Assembly: GCA_030141605.1 (NCBI GenBank)
Contig: JAQGDQ010001278.1
Location: 1-30,000 of the forward strand
DNA length: 30,000 nt
Reading direction: 5' to 3'
Origin: Tubiluchus corallicola
Taxonomy: Eukaryota; Priapulida; Priapulimorpha; Priapulimorphida; Tubiluchidae
The notes beneath the pieces are model-generated. The model ran no database searches and was not told where the DNA came from. It was given only the letters and a program-made list of their open reading frames with translations. Position numbers and translations under genes: made by a program. Positions within the stretch are counted from its first letter, which is position 1, and each line of letters starts with the position of its first letter. Shown here piece by piece: positions 9,962-19,039 of this stretch.

Positions 9962-10410
9962 CCCTTTCATACCCATTGTATCCCGTGGGATACAAGAATA
10001 TTTCCTGCCTTTAAAATTATTAAACTTTTAAAACTGACAGTTATTTGATCTGTTAATAGTTATTTTGATTTAAGCCAGTAACAATGGACTAAAAATGGTG
10101 ATAAAATGGCAAACTAGAAAATCTACATAGCATAAAAAACTGCGCAAGGTACAGTACTTTAGATACTTTACAGATCAGTATAGCATGCATACTAAATGCC
10201 TTAAATACTTTAAAAAATTATCAGCAGTTGCAAAATGAAGCACATTTTATGCTTCCAATGAATCCCAATATATCCCATGGGATACAGGCTATATATCACA
10301 CGGGCGCAGGTAGAAAAAAATAATTATGTGTAAACAAGATGGACATATTGAACAAAAGTACCAAGCCAAAAAAATTTTTCTTATTAAAAAATAATTTGGG
10401 ACTGAAAGGG
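9962..10410. mobile_element. piggyBac-type MITE, copy 1
   Basis: A 449-bp element is bounded by TTAA on both sides (9958-9961 and 10411-10414). Its terminal inverted repeats read CCCTTTCATACCCA at the left and CCCTTTCAGTCCCA (minus strand) at the right. TTAA duplication with CCCTTT ends is the piggyBac superfamily signature. Near each end is a palindrome, TATCCCGTGGGATA on the left and TATCCCATGGGATA on the right. There is no coding sequence. A sister copy occupies 28673-29098. This copy ends 17 bp from the splice donor of gene B exon 1. Confidence 0.88.
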
Positions 10411-10427
10411 TTAAATTCTAAACGCAC

Positions 10428-11067
10428 CTTGCAGTGTTATCCACATCAATTCTCGTTTTCCATGTGAAAATCTTGGCTCCGGCATTTTCTCCAGCCTAAC
10501 GTTATTCAATACTGTCAGACGAACCATATATCTATGATTGGACAAATCCAACTCAAGTTCTGTCAAATTGGGATTATTAGAAATGTAGACATCTGTTAGT
10601 CGATCCGACAAGTAAACCGCTTCTTTGTGAATAGACTCAAGTTTTGCATTGTGACTGATTTTTATTTCATTCATGGTTCCCTGTATGGCATATCGTCCCA
10701 AAGATTCCAACGCAGTTCGCCTGATGGCTAACGCCCCAATTTTCATATCTTTTAAAAAATTATCGGGTAAGGTACTGTCACTGTAGTAGTCTATAAAAAG
10801 ATAGGCAATTTGTTTCGTTCTGCCATATTTTTTTAGTTCGGAAACTTTGTTTGCTAGGTCATCTTTCGTAGTATTGAGGCAGTAAATATCACAACTAAAA
10901 TCAGAGTATTTTGGGTCGTGTCTAGCTGTATGATTGCACCCTTTCATTCTTTCATTCACATTTATAATATAATGTTGACAAATCTCTCTAGTCTCGAATA
11001 CATCATCTGATGCATAACAAACATTAAAAACAAATGAGAAACAAAACAAAAACAAACAAATGTTCAT
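10428..11067 (-). CDS. Gene B exon 1: secreted/membrane LRR-Ig family protein, N-terminal LRR part
   Basis: The first coding exon encodes 213 codons plus one base, ending at AAG|GTGCGT (phase 1). Residues 1-19 form a signal peptide (hydrophobic FLFCFSFVFNV core, likely cut after YAS). Cysteines at 30, 44, 59 and 63 form an N-terminal cap with the CDIYC (Cx3C) motif. About residues 85-213 hold degenerate leucine-rich repeats such as ISNNPNLTELELDL. Potential N-glycosylation sites include NHT, NTT and NLT. Gene A exon 1 (29234-29903) has the same order, cysteine spacing class, a LExMPEP/MERMPKP motif and the same phase 1 end, so the two are paralogues. Splicing to the LRRCT exon gives a standard LRR C-cap. 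It resembles LRR-Ig adhesion or receptor proteins (the LIG group) in layout; I cannot assign an orthologue. Ligand unknown. Confidence 0.85.
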
Positions 11068-11359
11068 ATTGTTTTACAAATAATCACTATTTCATAACAT
11101 AAGATATGTTATACCAAGAGTCACTTTTAACCGAACTATCTTTTCTGACACTTTAGAAATTTTTAAATTTTAAAAATAAACAAAAGACAATCTATGTGAG
11201 TAGAACGTCTTACTGGTGACGAGAGAATGTTGCCTTCTAACAATAATTTCTTTTTTAACTTTGAACAATGTGAACAATGCTTTGTACATTCTGTCAGTTG
11301 CTCGGAATTTGATTCCATATCCTGTGGTATTATCTGGTATCAGTTCATTTGTCACGGTG

Positions 11360-11520
11360 TAAAATTTCTATGAACTATGAACTATGAATTTATTTTTCAC
11401 ACATCAAAATACAATGTTGTACACATAAATAAACAATAAATAAGATGGTTTGAGTAGTGTGAGATGAGTGTACGTCCAAACGGTCATTAACACACTCACC
11501 TTACTTAAATGAAAATTAAA
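11360..11520 (-). mobile_element. LINE 3'-end fragment with (TTCATAG)n tail
   Basis: Read on the minus strand, an A/T-rich 3' UTR-like sequence ends GTGAAAAATAAATTCATAG followed by two more TTCATAG units. That is an AATAAA signal plus short tandem tail, as in CR1/L2-like elements. The 5' boundary is unclear; the open frame at 11170-11355 could be unrelated. Confidence 0.45.
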
Positions 11521-11574
11521 AAAATATTAAAGTTATGCGTGCTTTTGTAGATGACTTAATGAAAGTGATGTAAT

Positions 11575-11641
11575 AAGGTAAATGATGTAATAATAGCAAG
11601 GAAACATAGGAAAACATAATATGTAATTACGATTTTGATAT
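11575..11641. repeat. Flanking repeat of the large LINE (left copy)
   Basis: Begins GGTAAATGATGTAATAATAG, contains GCAAGGAAACATA and ends TACGATTTTGATAT. The same ~67 bp occurs twice, as 91-bp tandem units, at 15274-15455 on the other side of the LINE. Confidence 0.85.
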
Positions 11642-14600
11642 GAATATATATATATATTATATATTAATTCTTTATTTGTCATAAAAACGGTTCCCTCATT
11701 ATAATAAAATTGAGTTAGCCTCAGCGTAATGTTAAAATAACAACACTGTTCAAGACAAATGCGTCCAGTGCATACTAAAAAAACTAAAGTGCAAACTATA
11801 TACAATATAATGAACATATTTACAAATACCATATTAAAATATTTTCACAAACAATTATAGGAAAGTACATTAAATTTTACATTACATAGTGCACACTATT
11901 TATACATTTAACATTACGAAACACGAAACTAACATAACACGTATTACATTACATAATTTTTTTTTAAAATTTCATTTTTAATCATTATATGGAGTCAGGG
12001 GCGGGGGTATATGAAAGTGGAGTCCGTGTAATTAGTATCAGGTGCACAATGTGGAAGTTGAAACCTGTTATATTGATATTCTTTTAATTTCTTTTTAAAG
12101 TGGTTTAGAGATTCTATTTGTTTTATTTCACTGGGTAGTAAGTTCCATAAATGTATGGCCTGTTTTGATATAGAGTTATTTCCAAATTTATTGTTTACTG
12201 TAATTTGCTTTAAATTGTGTTCTAGTGTTCAATGTGGTATCAGGAATAAATGCTAAGGGATTGTTTATAAATGGAATGCTCAGTTTATTTATATATTTAT
12301 AAAGAAATATCAGTGTTTTGTAATCTCGATAGGCTTCTAATATTGGTATTTTTGTGGACGTTCTTAAGCTTGTTGCAGAAGCAGCATGTTGTTTAGCAGT
12401 TTTGTTAGAGTAGCCAAGAATTAATCTAAGTGCGTAGTTTTGCATCGTATTTAGTTTTCTAAAGTTTTCATATTTAACGTTTTGAAATTAAGTGCAACCA
12501 TATAGATAATGTGGTAATATTAGACTTTTGTAGATGAGAATTTTTGTTTTCTTGGTTAGATGGCCTCTGGTTTGGCGTAAGAATGTCGTGCTTAATGCCA
12601 TCTTGTTGTGTATTTGATGAAACTGTTCATCCCAAGTGAGTTTATTGTCGACAGTAATGCCTAAAAATTTTACAGTTTTTGCTTGTTCTATGGAACAGTC
12701 ACCTACTTTTAGTGTTGCATTAGAAGTAATGTCATTGGATTTGGGTGATATTACCATAAATTCTGTCTTATCATCATACATTTTTAAACCAAAATAGTTA
12801 AATGCTGCATTTATATTTGTTATGTCTTTTTCTAGATTATTTTTTGATGTTAGAAAGTCTGCGTGTGCTGTATAGAGTGTTGTATCATCGGCATATTGTG
12901 TTAAGTCTGAATTATGTAAAACTAAATGAATTTTATTAACGTATAAACAAAAGAGTAATGGACCTAATATCGTACCTTGTGGGATGCCTCTCTGTGGTGT
13001 GTCCCATGTTGAAAAAGTGTGGTTGTTCAGCTTGACTCTTTGTGTTCGATTGTGTAGGTAATTATTAATTAGTTTGAGAGAAGTATAATCGAATCCTAGT
13101 TGGCGAAAGTTGTCTAGTAGTAAATTGTGATCGAGGCTGTCAAAAGCTTTACTTAGATCTAAAAATGCTGCTGTTATATATTTATTTTTATTTAAGTTGT
13201 AACGCCACTTTTCAGTGGCATCAATTATCGCGTCTATTGTAGAATGTAGTTTTCTAAAACCAAATTGATGATTTGACAGTAACTTATTATTTTCAATGTA
13301 ATGGTTTATTTGGTTGTAGATAACTCTTTCAAATACTTTGGCTAGTACGTGCACTACTGAGATTGGTCTGTAGTTTTTAGCATCATCTTTAGCATCTTTC
13401 TTGTGTATTGGAGTTATGTTTGCTTGTTTACACACTGCTGGAAATTCTGAGCGCATTAAGACTTGGTTTGTGATATATGTTAAATGAGGAGTAATGATGC
13501 TGGCACAGTCTTTTAAGATCTTTATTGGCATGTCTGAGGGTCCACTTCCTTTATTTATATTTAAACTGTTTAATATTCTAAAGATGTCGTATTCTGTGAC
13601 GCTAGTAAATGGGAAAGTGGATTGTATTACTGATTGGTTTTTGTATATATTGTGTATATTTGCATTATGTTGGTGTGGCAAGTTGTCAAATTTTCCGAGA
13701 TTGATAAATGTGGAATTTAATTTGTTAGCAATGTCAACTGGATCAGATATTATACTGTCATTTTCTCGTAAACTATTTATTTGTAATTGATCGTTTCTGT
13801 ATCTGTTAAGTACGTCATTAATTAAACGCCATTTTTGTTTAGGTGTAGTTGCATCATTGCATTTATTAATATAATATTTATTTTTGAGTTTCCTGTTGTA
13901 GCTATTAAATTTATTTCGTGCCTTTTTGTAATTATTGTAATTGATTTTACCTTTTAAATGTAAATATGTTCTATATAATTCATTTTTATTGTGTCTTAGT
14001 TTTGCGAGTTCTGTATCCGCCCAAGGGCAAGCAGATTTTGCATTAAATTGCTGCTGATGTATTTTAATTTTTTTATACGGTGCATAGATATCCAGGCAGT
14101 ATTCCATATTATTTATTAGTGTGTTTATTTGTATGTCAATGTCAGTCATTGTGTAAATATTACTCCAGTTCAATTTGGTTAAAGTATCTTGAAATATATC
14201 TTTATTATATGTAGAATAATCTCTGACTGTTTTCCAGACTGTGCCTGGATTGTTTTTGGTTGGTTTTGTTTTGTCTACTATTATTATAAAATCATGATCA
14301 GAATAATCACACGAGAAGTTTTCTTGTACTTGGAAATTGTCTTTAGCGTTTGAGATAAAGTGGTCTATGGTAGTAGATGATGTTTTAGTGATTCTTGTGA
14401 GTTTATTACTTGCGTTTAGTATTTGCGTGTTATATTGGTCCAAGACTTCTTTATACTTTTTGCACTGAGCAGTATTTGTTGCATTAATATCGATATTAAA
14501 ATCCCCCATTAATAAAACTGGTTGATTTTCAAGTACAGCACGTTCAAGTTCAATTTCAAAATGTTTTAGAAAAGTCTTATATTTTTGATTTGGTGGCTTA

Positions 14601-15297
14601 TAAATGACACCTACAATGTAGTTTTCGATATTGTACCAAATTGATTCTATTTTGTTAGTTTTAATTCCTTTGGCTTCGTTAAATGACATGTGTTTTGGGA
14701 TGTACATTGCAACCCCTCCTCCACGTTTATGTGTAGGACGGTCTCGACGTATGAGTGTATGATGAGGCAGTTGTATGGAGGCACTAGGTATTTGCTTGTG
14801 TAGCCAAGTTTCGGTTATTCCAACGACTAAATTTTCAGATGAACGAACTGTGTCTTTAAGCAATGCATGTTTTTTTGTCAGACTTTGTATATTGATACAT
14901 AGAAATTTCAAATTCTTTTTATGTTTTTGCATAAAATCTGCCAGCTCTAGATCCATGTTGTTTTGTGTGGGGGTTTGATTTAAGGGACCTGGATTAGTTT
15001 CAGTACAACCAATTATAAGCAACATTTTCAATACTGTTAGAAAATAATCATGGTTACAATTATTTTTAATTAGGTAGGGGAGTACACGTAATAAAGTAGG
15101 AGAGTACTGAAACTTGTAGTATAAATCTCTAGTATCTGAACGTGTGCACTTTCTCACAGATGAATACTGTAAAATAGAAGCAGAATAGCAAAAATTTACG
15201 CACGAGTTATTTTCGATCCGATTTTGAGATATTATTACGCAGCAAGACGTGCATACACGTTTCAGTGTACCATAATATTGAAATAATTTTGAAATAA
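11642..15297 (-). mobile_element. Nearly full-length EN-RT non-LTR retrotransposon (CR1/L2/Jockey-like)
   Basis: The element is about 3.65 kb. On the minus strand it has a 5' region, one long ORF (apurinic-type endonuclease then reverse transcriptase), a ~330-bp 3' UTR with AATAAAG near its end, and a TA-rich terminus at 11642-11672. A truncated sister copy at 2261-2585 independently confirms the 3' end. Direct copies of a ~67-bp sequence flank both sides. The element lies between the last exon of gene A and gene B. Clade assignment is from motifs only; no RNase H domain was seen. Confidence 0.9.
11995..15025 (-). pseudogene. LINE ORF: 2A-like leader, AP endonuclease, reverse transcriptase (broken)
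   Basis: The start used is the Met of MLLIIGCTETNPGP; upstream frame is open, so the true start is uncertain. TETNPGP at residues 8-14 matches the 2A-like xxExNPGP signature, though the usual Asp is Cys. Endonuclease motifs: NIQSL (about 45), ITETWL (about 71), GDFNID (about 174), TIDHF and SDHDF (about 220-245). Reverse transcriptase motifs: NYRPIS (about 552), FLDLSKAFD (about 622), GIPQGTILGP (about 680) and QYADD (about 710). These enzymes would nick the target and copy the element RNA. An in-frame TAA at 12488-12490, after LYGCT, and a one-base insertion near 12219 break the C-terminal region. After correcting these by eye the frame runs to a TGA at 11995-11997. Both breaks are few, so decay is recent. 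Catalytic residues look intact. Confidence 0.9.
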
Positions 15298-15455
15298 AGT
15301 AAATGATGTAATCAAAGCAAGGAAACATAAGGAAAACATAATATGTAATTACGAGTTTGATATAAATATTGAAATAATTTTGAAATAAAGTAAATGATGT
15401 AATAATAGCAAGGAAACATAAGGAAAACATAATATGTAATTACGATTTTGATATT
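15274..15455. repeat. Flanking repeat of the large LINE (right side, two 91-bp tandem units)
   Basis: The units start at 15274 and 15365 with AATATTGAAATAATTTTG and each includes the ~67-bp sequence seen once at 11575-11641. The second unit is closest to the left copy (AATAATAGCAAGG, TACGATTTTG). Confidence 0.88.
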
Positions 15456-16385
15456 ACGCAGTACCGTTGGCCAAAGTTTTAATTTTCATGTGCTCATAGA
15501 TATGAGTACACAATATAGTACAGCAATAGATTCTCAAGCATTAGAATGACATAAAATGGCTTTAATCGACGTCTTCTTTGTCCTTGATATAAAAAAGCAT
15601 CCGCCTTTTGCTTTTATATTCCAAATTTTCTTCCTAGAGTGACATTTAATCATTTCCTACAAAATAAATTGAGATGATAAACAAAACCATTAAAGGACAA
15701 GAAAAGGGGCACCTGAAGTAGGTTTCGGAAAAATCGCCTTAAAAAATTATATTACTTTACAGCAGTTTTATGCGTATATCTTACTCGCACTGAAAGGAAT
15801 TTTAGTTTGTTTTCATTTTAAATCTCCTGCAATACTGTTCTGAAGTCGCCATTACGTGACGTCATGTACCAAACGTAAATCAAGGGAAGAAAAGGCAATG
15901 TTAAATTATATCTCAAAAAACTTTCCGTGCAAATCTATGTTACTTAGAGTTTCACTTACCTGCTAGAAAGACTTATGTAACTAGAAAAGAAAATCATTAA
16001 CTATTTAAAATGTTTTCGCCAATTGGTAAAATGTCGCTGACTCACCCTCTAGGGTGCACCACTTACTAACCAAAAAACGTATTTTTAATCTTATTGACAA
16101 GATACAGTAATTTTAAATTTTATTTAGTTAATGATTTGTGCACTACGAATGCTCTGATTATTTTTTCAAACTTTACAAAATGTTAGCTAAACCTGTTTTA
16201 AATGACCTGTCGTGAAAATGGCTGCGTCTAACGGTCATCGCGGGAGTTTAAATTTACATGTTTTATACAGCGTGACTGCCGATTGAAGTCCTGCATGCAA
16301 AAAAGGCAGTATGTAAGTGATATAAAATTTCAAAACGAGTTTTCCAAGCTTTATGTTTATGAAGGGTTTTCTTGAGCTTTTAATG
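15456..16385. other. Intergenic sequence between gene A and the LINE
   Basis: No exon could be supported, including no transmembrane exon for gene A. The minus strand has a good donor-like GCAG|GTAAGT near 15955-15965, but the only open stretch in front of it is about 21 bp and contains a stop in the expected phase. A dispersed repeat occupies 15688-15898. Confidence 0.5.
15688..15898 (+). repeat. Dispersed repeat, inverted relative to 24473-24685
   Basis: Matches the reverse complement of 24473-24685. Shared landmarks are GGGxCACC, AAAAATCGCCTTA, GCGTATAT, TTTTCATTTTAAATCTCC, GCCATTA, TGACGTCA and AAGGGAAGAAAA. Many substitutions indicate age. Confidence 0.75.
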
Positions 16386-16862
16386 TACTACTCCATGAGT
16401 GCGTAATGAGTGTTTTTTGCCATTTCTTTGCCGTTTTACCACCAAAATATGAACTTACATCGTATTTCTATATGATTTTTAATACTGTGACTGTTTTCTC
16501 GCAAGAGGCGGTTATATAAGTTCTTTTTTTATATACCAGTTAGCCAATCACCAAGTACCGTTATGAGATTTCATCTGTTCATGTATGTATTGTTCCAATT
16601 TTTTTGTACTGATCGATACAATTTAAACCATTTGCGTAATGCGTATACAACAGGTTGTATTACAACACGTGGATGTGTTTCCATGCGTACGTAACACATG
16701 GTGCGTGATACGCATTCACTTCACTCGAACGTGATGGATGTCGTCCGAATACGCATCACGCAATACACATTACGCAATACGCATCACGCAATACGCATTA
16801 CGCAATTCGCATCACGCATCACGCAATACGCACACGCATTACACGCGCATGGACTCGTAGCT
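16386..16862. mobile_element. MITE with GCGTAATGCGT-type subterminal repeats, copy 2
   Basis: Imperfect terminal inverted repeats (TACTACTCCATGAGTGCGTAA at the left; CTACGAGTCCATGCGCGTG on the minus strand at the right) enclose a mid-element TGCGTAATGCGTATACAACAG. A dense block of ACGCATTACGCAATACGCAT-type units lies at about 16690-16850. It is uninterrupted, unlike the copy at 8532-9148. It encodes no protein. The superfamily is uncertain. Confidence 0.65.
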
Positions 16863-17119
16863 TAACACACAAAACCACTACAACCTTAATACACAACTAC
16901 TAATGCAACCTAACGTAATATTATTTTAAACTTATGATATTTATAATTAATCATTAAACATGTCTGACAACAGCCTGCTAACAATGTCACGATTAACTAA
17001 ATAAATATTAATGTCGTACAGAAAGGGGTGGTTGCTAGGTGACCTCTTGGTCCTTGGCCACCCTAACTAAATGTAATCTTTATCATTTTAAAGAAACATT
17101 GTATGTTATTTAATGTGTA
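16863..17119 (+). mobile_element. 3' end of a LINE-like element leading into a pentamer tail
   Basis: From about 16985, GGTGGTTGCTAGGTGACCTC, then CTTGGTCCTTGGCCACCCTA, and later AAGATGAATAAATCTAATCT look like a LINE 3' UTR ending in AATAAA followed by an ATCTA-type tail. The first ~120 bp (16863-16985) show nothing recognisable. The element identity is inferred from the tail structure only. Confidence 0.45.
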
Positions 17120-17127
17120 ACTTTAAA

Positions 17128-17515
17128 TAAGATGAATAAATCTAATCTAATCTAAACCGATCCGATTCGATCTGATCCCATCCCATCCCATCCCATCCCA
17201 TCCCATCCCATCCCATCCCATCCCATTCCATTTCATCTCATCTCATCTCATCCCATCCCATCCAATCTGATCTGATTCGATAAGATCCTATAAGATCCTA
17301 TCCAATCCGATCTGGTCTAATCAAGTGTGATCTAATCTAATCTGATCTAATCTAGTCTAGTCTAGTCTTGTCTTGTCTTGTCTTGTCTAGTCTAATCCGA
17401 TCCGATCCGATCCGATCCGATCTAATCCAATCCAATCCAATCCAATCCAATCCAATCCAATCCAATCCAATCCAATCCAATCCAATCCAATCTAATCTAA
17501 TCTAATCTAATCACT
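17128..17515 (+). repeat. (TCNNA)n pentanucleotide array with variant blocks
   Basis: About 75 five-base units fall in ordered blocks: TCTAA, then TCCGA/TCTGA mixtures, about 11 TCCCA, TCTCA, mixed units, TCTAG and TCTTG, six or so TCCGA, about 17 TCCAA, and TCTAA again. Units change at positions three and four while period five is kept. Confidence 0.93.
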
Positions 17516-17528
17516 TTAAGAGAATAAT

Positions 17529-17534
17529 TTTATT
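17529..17534 (-). terminator. Candidate poly(A) signal AATAAA for gene A
   Basis: On the minus strand AATAAA lies 20 bp past the TAG stop at 17554-17556 that ends the open frame of the Ig exon. This spacing suits a short terminal exon of a secreted form. It could be chance in AT-rich DNA. Confidence 0.35.
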
Positions 17535-17558
17535 CATTTTACTCACAAGAATTCTAAC

Positions 17559-17781
17559 TTCGTTCAACACTAAGAGATGCTGTTTGTGAGTCATGATAGG
17601 CGATATTTTCTTTAGTTTGACCTTGAATCTGACAGTACCATGTTGCTGAATCTTCTTGCTTGGCATTATTAATTCGTATGCTGCCATCTCCAGACGTTGT
17701 GCAATTTTCGTTGAAAAATTCATACCTCGGGTGCAACCTAACTCCTGGAAGAGCTGGGAGGTTACCTCTGAACCATACAAT
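17559..17781 (-). CDS. Gene A: Ig domain, second half (intact copy)
   Basis: A 223-bp exon has acceptor TTTCTTATTTCAG at 17782 and phase 0 entry. It carries IVWFRGNLPALPGVRLHPRY at its start, then GDGSIRINNAKQEDSATWYCQIQ: the C-strand Trp, the LPG..PRY segment, and the D-S-A-x-W-Y-C F-strand motif. This pattern recalls the first Ig domain of nephrin/Kirrel/IrreC adhesion proteins. The exon at 18877-18980 supplies the B-strand cysteine. The donor at 17559 (CGAA|GTTAGA, phase 1) sits exactly where the paralogue at 23765 has AAAT|GTGAGA. If that donor is not used, translation stops two codons on at TAG (17554-17556), before a stronger-looking CTT|GTGAGT at 17547. The protein end may therefore be a splice choice or a true C-terminus. 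Confidence 0.8.
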
Positions 17782-18121
17782 CTGAAATAAGAAAAACAAA
17801 CAGCTGGCACACAATAATTATAATCAGTGCACTAACTTACTAGCTAAGCTTCCTTAGAGATGTAACGCTATAAACGGGTATGTTTCATCACGAAGCTGGT
17901 CTCTTCCTCGTTCCTGTTGTTCAAGTTTTTAGCAAGTTTTAATGCTGTGACAATAGATTAATTTCATATTTCACATTATAATTTTTCTACGAAAAAACGG
18001 ATTCTACGGCAATGATAAATAGCGTTATAAATGACATATGCAGGCAGTTCAGCAGAGAAAGACAGAGAGACAAGAGAGTAGCAAATTATCTGAATTCTGC
18101 ACTAGTTCTTTATAGCAGTAA

Positions 18122-18182
<61 letters not shown>

Positions 18183-18193
18183 TAATAATAATA

Positions 18194-18225
<32 letters not shown>

Positions 18226-18304
18226 AATAATGATAATGATGATGATGATGATAATGATAATGATAATGATAATGATAATGATAATGATAATCATAATCAT
18301 AATC

Positions 18305-18383
<79 letters not shown>

Positions 18384-18876
18384 TAATAATGATAATAATA
18401 ATAATCATAATCATAACAGCAACAACAACAACAATAATAATAATAACAATAACTAATAACAACAACAACAACAATAATAATGAGTTTATAAGATCAGCAA
18501 GATTACTTTGTGAATATTTTGGAAAACTTTGACAAATATGGCAGATATATACCCGGCTAGACAGTGCAAATTTGATACAAAGCATAATACCAATGAATAT
18601 TCTTTTGTAATTAACCGTTGCTGACTTACAAAAACATTTCATGTAAATATATTACACAATTATGATTGTAACTGAGTAATACTGACGCAACCTACTGCAT
18701 TTGTAACTCGTTTCAAACACTTGTGAAAAAAAATCAAAAATGTGTTTCATGCAAAAACTATTAACACGCTCACTTTTCATCCTTACACTAGCAGACGCAG
18801 GACTGCAGTATTTCTTAGTTTGCAAATCTGGCATAATACTTGATATTTACAATTGCAATAAACACTCTTTTCTCAC
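17782..18876 (-). other. Intron inside the intact Ig module of gene A
   Basis: A phase 0 intron of about 1.1 kb. It contains the long ATA/ATG trinucleotide array and otherwise AT-rich sequence. No additional exon was recognised. Confidence 0.65.
18119..18478. repeat. (ATA/ATG/ACA)n trinucleotide array
   Basis: About 120 trinucleotides in blocks: ATA, then GAT, then alternating AATGAT, AATCAT, ATA again, and ACA-rich units at the right. Poly-Ile, poly-Leu and poly-Met frames here are artefacts. Confidence 0.95.
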
Positions 18877-18980
18877 CTGATATGAATCATAATTGTTTAG
18901 ATTATTCACAACACACTTCATGATGACAGTTGAGTTCTCTTCAACTTTTTTATCCTGAGGTTCTTCAGAAAAATGATTAA
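18877..18980 (-). CDS. Gene A: Ig domain, first half (intact copy)
   Basis: A 104-bp exon has acceptor TTAAACAG at 18981 and a strong donor TATCAG|GTGAGA. It enters in phase 1 and leaves in phase 0. The peptide runs NHFSEEPQ, then VEENSTVIMKCVVNN, ending YDSYQ. It supplies the A/B strands and the B-strand Cys. With the next exon the Cys-to-Trp spacing (about 15 residues) and the Trp-to-Cys spacing fit an I/V-set Ig domain. The decayed sister exon at 24747-24848 shares NxFxxEPQxK and YxSYQ, showing that the whole two-exon module was duplicated. Phase 1 entry lets it join directly to the Ig exon at 26088 or to the one at 23765. Confidence 0.8.
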
Positions 18981-19039
18981 CTGTTTAATGTAAACAAATA
19001 CGTTATTATTGTTTTATTCAAAATGTAGCATAATGTTGA

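Larger units (their letters stand above)
11068..11641. other. 5' flank of gene B with LINE 3'-end debris
   Basis: The first ~100 bp upstream of the gene B start should include its promoter, but no unambiguous TATA or initiator could be fixed. From about 11375 to 11520 lies a LINE-like 3' end in minus orientation. About 11575-11641 is the left copy of the repeat that flanks the large LINE. Confidence 0.5.

Noticed and set aside
14775-14978. Plus-strand frames across the LINE
   Set aside because: Antisense shadows of the endonuclease/reverse transcriptase ORF.
15955-15990. Possible terminal micro-exon of gene A before GCAG|GTAAGT
   Set aside because: Only about 21 bp between candidate splice sites, with a stop codon in the expected phase and no transmembrane segment.
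18049-18642. Poly-Ile/Leu and poly-Met frames
   Set aside because: Artefacts of the ATA/ATG array.
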